From Poriferisodalis sp964484385 (lineage in GTDB: Bacteria; Actinomycetota; Acidimicrobiia; Acidimicrobiales; Poriferisodalaceae): a DNA stretch of 7,040 nt. The notes below the pieces were generated by a model, which had not been told where the DNA came from, ran no database searches, and saw only the letters and a program-made list of their open reading frames with translations. The stretch covers positions 1 through 7,040 of the forward strand of contig CAZAFV010000106.1 in the NCBI GenBank assembly GCA_964484385.1, read 5' to 3'. This document shows, piece after piece, positions 4,637 to 7,040 of this stretch. The number at the start of each line of letters is the position of its first letter. Within the stretch, counting starts at the first letter, position 1. The translations under genes were made by a program, and so were the position numbers.

Positions 4637-6334
4637 CTAGCCGCCGTGGCGGAGGAGCTGGCCGCTGTAGGTCTCGGTCTGGGTGTCCTCTGCGATGGTC
4701 TCGGCGCCGTTCACGATGACGCTGCGGTAGCCGCTGGCCCGCTGGATGCGGCGCCATTCGCCACCAGGCAGATCGTGCACCACCTCGTTCGGGCCGACCG
4801 CCAGGTTCTCCGGGTCGTACACCACGACGTCAGCAGGACCGCCTTGGCGGATGAGGCCCCGGTCGCGGAATCCGGCGAGCTGCGCGGGCAGCGCCGCCAG
4901 CCGACGATGCGCTTCCTCGTAGGTCACCCACTGGTTCTCACGCACCTGCTCGGAGAGCGTCTCGGTGGGGTAGCGCCCCGCCGTGAGGAACTTGGTGTGC
5001 GCCCCGCCGTCGGACACGCCGAACAGCATGTGCGGGTACTGCACCACGTCGCGCAGCAGTTCTGAGCTGCCCTGCGGCGGCGCCACGAAGAACAACGTGT
5101 CGAGCCCGTCCGTCACGGCCACGTCGAGCATGAGGTCCACCGGGTGCTTGCCGGCGACTTCGGCCGCCTGGCCCACCGACATCTCCCGGTACTGCTCGGT
5201 CGATTCGCTGCGCGGCGACAGGATGGTCACGGTCTCGATTCCCGCAGTCGCCGTGCGGGGCATCGTGTCCTTGAGGGCCTGCCGGCGCTCGGGATCGGCC
5301 ATCTTGGCCAGGCGCTCGTCCTTGTCGCCCATGCAGGCTTCCATCCAGGCCTCGGAGTCGTCGTAGAGGTTCCAATCCTCGAGAGTGAACGTGAAACCGG
5401 CATCGCTGGTCACGCCCTGGCCGTACACCGGAACGCCCTGCTCGCGGCAGCGTTCCAGCCACTCGATCTGACGGCGGTGGATGGTGGGCTTGTCCTCGAA
5501 CGCCTGCACCACGTTGTGCAGCAGCGGCCGGCCGCTGATCGATGCGATCTCCTCGAGGTGGGCCATGTCGTGCGCGACGTTGCCGCTGGTGAGCGTCATC
5601 TGCACGACGCCCTCATTGCGCTCGGCCAGCACGCGGGCCAGCACCCGGGCGGTCTCGTCGTTCATCATGTCGGTCGGCATCGGCGTGCCGTCCCAGTCGC
5701 GCTGCACCGCAGCGGGCCCGGTCGGAGGCAGCCGCTGTGCCGACCAGCCGCAGCCGCCCGCATCCATCGCCTCGTGCACCAGCTTGGCCAGCATCTCGTG
5801 CTCGCCTTCGGTGGGCAGCCGCCCAGACTTCGCGTCGTCGAGGCCGAGCACCATCACCAGCATCGGGCCGATCGGCACGTACGGAAGGATGTTCATCGCC
5901 TTGGGCGTGCGTTCGAGGCTGTCCAGGTACTCCGGGAAGGTCACCCAGTCCCAGGGCATGCCCTGGCGCATCGACTCATAGGGGATGGCCTCGACCCGAG
6001 TCATGGAGCGCATGGCGTACTCGCGCATGTCGGGATCCACCGGGGCGAAGCCGAACCCGCAGTTGCCGATGGCCACCGAGGTGATGCCGTGCCAGCCCGA
6101 CAGCGTGCAGTAGGGGTCCCAGAAGACCTGGGCGTCGTAGTGGGTGTGCAGGTCGACGAAGCCGGGGGCGATGTGCATGCCGGAGGCGTCGATGACCTTG
6201 GCGCCCTCGCGGGCATCGACCCGCCCGACGGCGGCGATCTTGCCGCCGGCGATGCCGACGTCGCCGCGCACCCTCGGTGCCCCGGTGCCGTCGAAGATCA
6301 TCCCGTCCTTGATGACGATGTCGTAGGTGCCCAT
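4637..6334 (-). CDS. D-aminoacylase-like amidohydrolase, amidohydrolase-3 family (565 aa)
   Basis: This cytoplasmic zinc hydrolase belongs to the N-acyl-D-amino-acid deacylase branch of the amidohydrolase superfamily. The N-terminal beta-sandwich segment (YDIVIKDGMIFDGTGAPRVR, IDASGMHIAPGFVD) leads into the metal motif H63-T-H65-Y-D67. GNCGFGFAP (90-98) carries Cys92, matching the zinc-bridging Cys of D-aminoacylase. Candidate His ligands lie around 255-273 (AHDMAHL, LLHNVV). SDGGAH (441-446) provides the catalytic Asp442. The C-terminus returns to the sandwich (GGPADVVVYDPENL, YRSVIVNG) and closes with an S/TGxLLR-type end. Length is slightly above the 480-540 typical of D-aminoacylases. Many relatives annotated this way act on unrelated amides, ureas or cyclic compounds, so the substrate is open. 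AGGAG 8 nt before the ATG fixes the start. The SnoaL-like gene lies 126 bp upstream on the same strand. Confidence 0.9.
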   Translation of the reverse strand: MGTYDIVIKDGMIFDGTGAPRVRGDVGIAGGKIAAVGRVDAREGAKVIDASGMHIAPGFVDLHTHYDAQVFWDPYCTLSGWHGITSVAIGNCGFGFAPVDPDMREYAMRSMTRVEAIPYESMRQGMPWDWVTFPEYLDSLERTPKAMNILPYVPIGPMLVMVLGLDDAKSGRLPTEGEHEMLAKLVHEAMDAGGCGWSAQRLPPTGPAAVQRDWDGTPMPTDMMNDETARVLARVLAERNEGVVQMTLTSGNVAHDMAHLEEIASISGRPLLHNVVQAFEDKPTIHRRQIEWLERCREQGVPVYGQGVTSDAGFTFTLEDWNLYDDSEAWMEACMGDKDERLAKMADPERRQALKDTMPRTATAGIETVTILSPRSESTEQYREMSVGQAAEVAGKHPVDLMLDVAVTDGLDTLFFVAPPQGSSELLRDVVQYPHMLFGVSDGGAHTKFLTAGRYPTETLSEQVRENQWVTYEEAHRRLAALPAQLAGFRDRGLIRQGGPADVVVYDPENLAVGPNEVVHDLPGGEWRRIQRASGYRSVIVNGAETIAEDTQTETYSGQLLRHGG

Positions 6335-6342
6335 GGCGATAT

Positions 6343-6347
6343 CTCCT
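6343..6347 (-). promoter_or_regulatory. Ribosome binding site of the D-aminoacylase-like gene
   Basis: The minus strand reads AGGAG, 8 nt upstream of the ATG at 6334. Spacing and match are near ideal and fix the start codon. Confidence 0.8.
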
Positions 6348-6460
6348 GAAGCTTGCGCGTCCGACGCCCCGGATGTGATCTCCCGGTTGCGATGTCTCGG
6401 TGGCGACGTCTTGATTGTGCCGCGTGAGGCGACAGCCGTGCTTGCCGGCGCGGAGGAACG

Positions 6461-6901
6461 TCAGTCCTCGATGTCCCAGCCCATCCGCTGAGCCGCGTAG
6501 AGCGTGTCGGTGTATTCCTCCATGTGGGCGATCAATCCATCGCGGCAGTCGTACACCCAGCAGTACTGGTTGTCGTAGTCGCGACCGGTGGCCTTGGCGG
6601 TGGCCGTCAGCCGCTGCTGCACAACGGCGGTGCCGCCGTCGACGATCATCCTGCGGACTTCGAGGCTGATCGGCTGGGAGATGTCGAAGGTCTGCCTGAC
6701 GACACGGCCCCCCAAGGCCTCCACGACTTCTTTCGCCCCGGTCATCGTGTCGACGGCATTGCCCTGGGCAGCCGTCTCGGGCAGCACCCAGGTGACTTCG
6801 GGGTCGAGGCAGTCGAGCATCGTGTCCCTGTCGGCTGTCGTCAGCGCTGCGTAGTAGCGCTCCATCAGCGTCCGTGTCTCTGCACTTTCCATGGTCGTCA
6901 T
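6461..6901 (-). CDS. SnoaL-like / NTF2-fold protein (146 aa)
   Basis: This looks like a single-domain cone-shaped NTF2-fold protein, the group containing SnoaL cyclases, ketosteroid isomerase and limonene epoxide hydrolase. The first helix has RYYAALTTADRDTMLDCL (about 15-32), followed by DPEVTWVLPE. Strands follow at EVRRMIVDGGTAVVQQRLTA and DNQYCWVYDCRDGLIAHMEE, and the end EYTDTLYAAQRMGW is typical of SnoaL-like proteins. Length is normal for the fold. Such proteins isomerise, hydrate, cyclise or merely bind small hydrophobic substrates, and sequence alone does not say which. It begins 27 bp after the aminotransferase stop and runs the same way as the downstream amidohydrolase gene, so a shared catabolic operon is likely. 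Two candidate start codons exist (6901 and 6892), each with its own purine-rich site. Confidence 0.82.
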   Translation of the reverse strand: MTTMESAETRTLMERYYAALTTADRDTMLDCLDPEVTWVLPETAAQGNAVDTMTGAKEVVEALGGRVVRQTFDISQPISLEVRRMIVDGGTAVVQQRLTATAKATGRDYDNQYCWVYDCRDGLIAHMEEYTDTLYAAQRMGWDIED

Positions 6902-6902
6902 T

Positions 6903-6915
6903 CCTCCTGTCTCCT
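6903..6915 (-). promoter_or_regulatory. Tandem Shine-Dalgarno sites before the SnoaL-like gene
   Basis: On the minus strand AGGAG (6915-6911) sits 9 nt before the ATG at 6901, and AGGAGG (6908-6903) sits 10 nt before a second in-frame ATG at 6892. The two starts differ by only three residues (MTT), so the choice matters little for function. Confidence 0.6.
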
Positions 6916-6928
6916 GTTTCGGGGCGGC

Positions 6929-7040
6929 TCAGGGGGCCGTGGCGCGCAGCGCGTCGTCGAGCCGGTCGAAGATCTGCCCGATCTCCTCGTCGCTGATGAT
7001 GAGCGGCGGGCAGAACGCCAGCGAGTTGCCGATCGCTCGG
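6929..7040 (-). CDS. Class III (omega-type) aminotransferase, last 36 residues (partial)
   Basis: Only the C-terminal end is present, hand-translated to a TGA at 6931-6929. It reads RAIGNSLAFCPPLIISDEEI and then GQIFDRLDDALRATAP. The pattern R-x-IG-x-x-x-AF-x-PPLIIS/T-x-x-EI is the closing segment of class III PLP-dependent aminotransferases (omega-amino acid:pyruvate and related). These move an amino group from an amine or omega-amino acid to a keto acid in the cytoplasm. The PLP lysine and the rest of the gene lie outside the window, so substrate class cannot be judged. It is the most upstream gene of the minus-strand run, with 27 bp to the SnoaL-like start, which suggests co-transcription. 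Confidence 0.8.
   Translation of the reverse strand, partial: RAIGNSLAFCPPLIISDEEIGQIFDRLDDALRATAP

Noticed and set aside
2960..4640. Search for direct repeats or att-like sites flanking the three-gene block
   Set aside because: By eye no shared sequence longer than a few bases was found between 2928-2998 and 4479-4640, and no tRNA gene is present.
5144..6349. Plus-strand open frame of 401 codons opposite the D-aminoacylase-like gene
   Set aside because: It is His/Val/Gly/Arg-rich with no recognisable motif and lies entirely opposite a gene with clear catalytic motifs and a strong ribosome binding site. Long antisense frames are expected at this GC content.

Overview
The window is high-GC DNA (about 61-73% GC in the stretches I counted) with strong AGGAG-type ribosome binding sites and high-GC codon use. 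The proteins have an actinobacterial look: the nicotinamidase matches the Mycobacterium tuberculosis PncA pattern residue by residue, and SCP2-type thiolases, amidohydrolases and SnoaL-like proteins are common catabolic genes there. I infer Actinomycetota, without resolving an order. All genes but one lie on the minus strand. The exception is a small chorismate mutase gene.

Reading in the direction of minus-strand transcription (right to left), the window opens with the last 36 codons of a class III aminotransferase (6929-7040). A SnoaL/NTF2-like protein (6461-6901) follows 27 bp later, and then a D-aminoacylase-type amidohydrolase (4637-6334). Next comes a tight three-gene block (2999-4478): a 68-residue protein, a 225-residue protein of unknown function, and a GIY-YIG nuclease-like protein with an N-terminal Cys/His cluster. 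Beyond it are a second amidohydrolase from a different family (PF04909-like, 1767-2927) with a hairpin just after its stop codon, and nicotinamidase pncA (1062-1670). At the left, a plus-strand AroQ-type chorismate mutase (713-1027) diverges from an SCP2/Ltp2-type thiolase-superfamily gene that runs off the window (1-594).

The aminotransferase, SnoaL-like protein, two amidohydrolases and thiolase-like protein read as parts of a degradation locus for an organic acid or amide-like compound. The substrate cannot be read from the sequence. PncA (NAD salvage) and chorismate mutase (aromatic amino acid synthesis) look like housekeeping genes that happen to sit here. The three-gene block between the two amidohydrolases is the least explained part. 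Its reading frames overlap or abut, its products have no link to catabolism, a sampled stretch is a little lower in GC, and it includes a nuclease fold. It looks like an accessory cassette inserted between catabolic genes. No rRNA, tRNA, CRISPR array, insertion sequence or long repeat was found, and no gap between genes exceeds about 160 bp.
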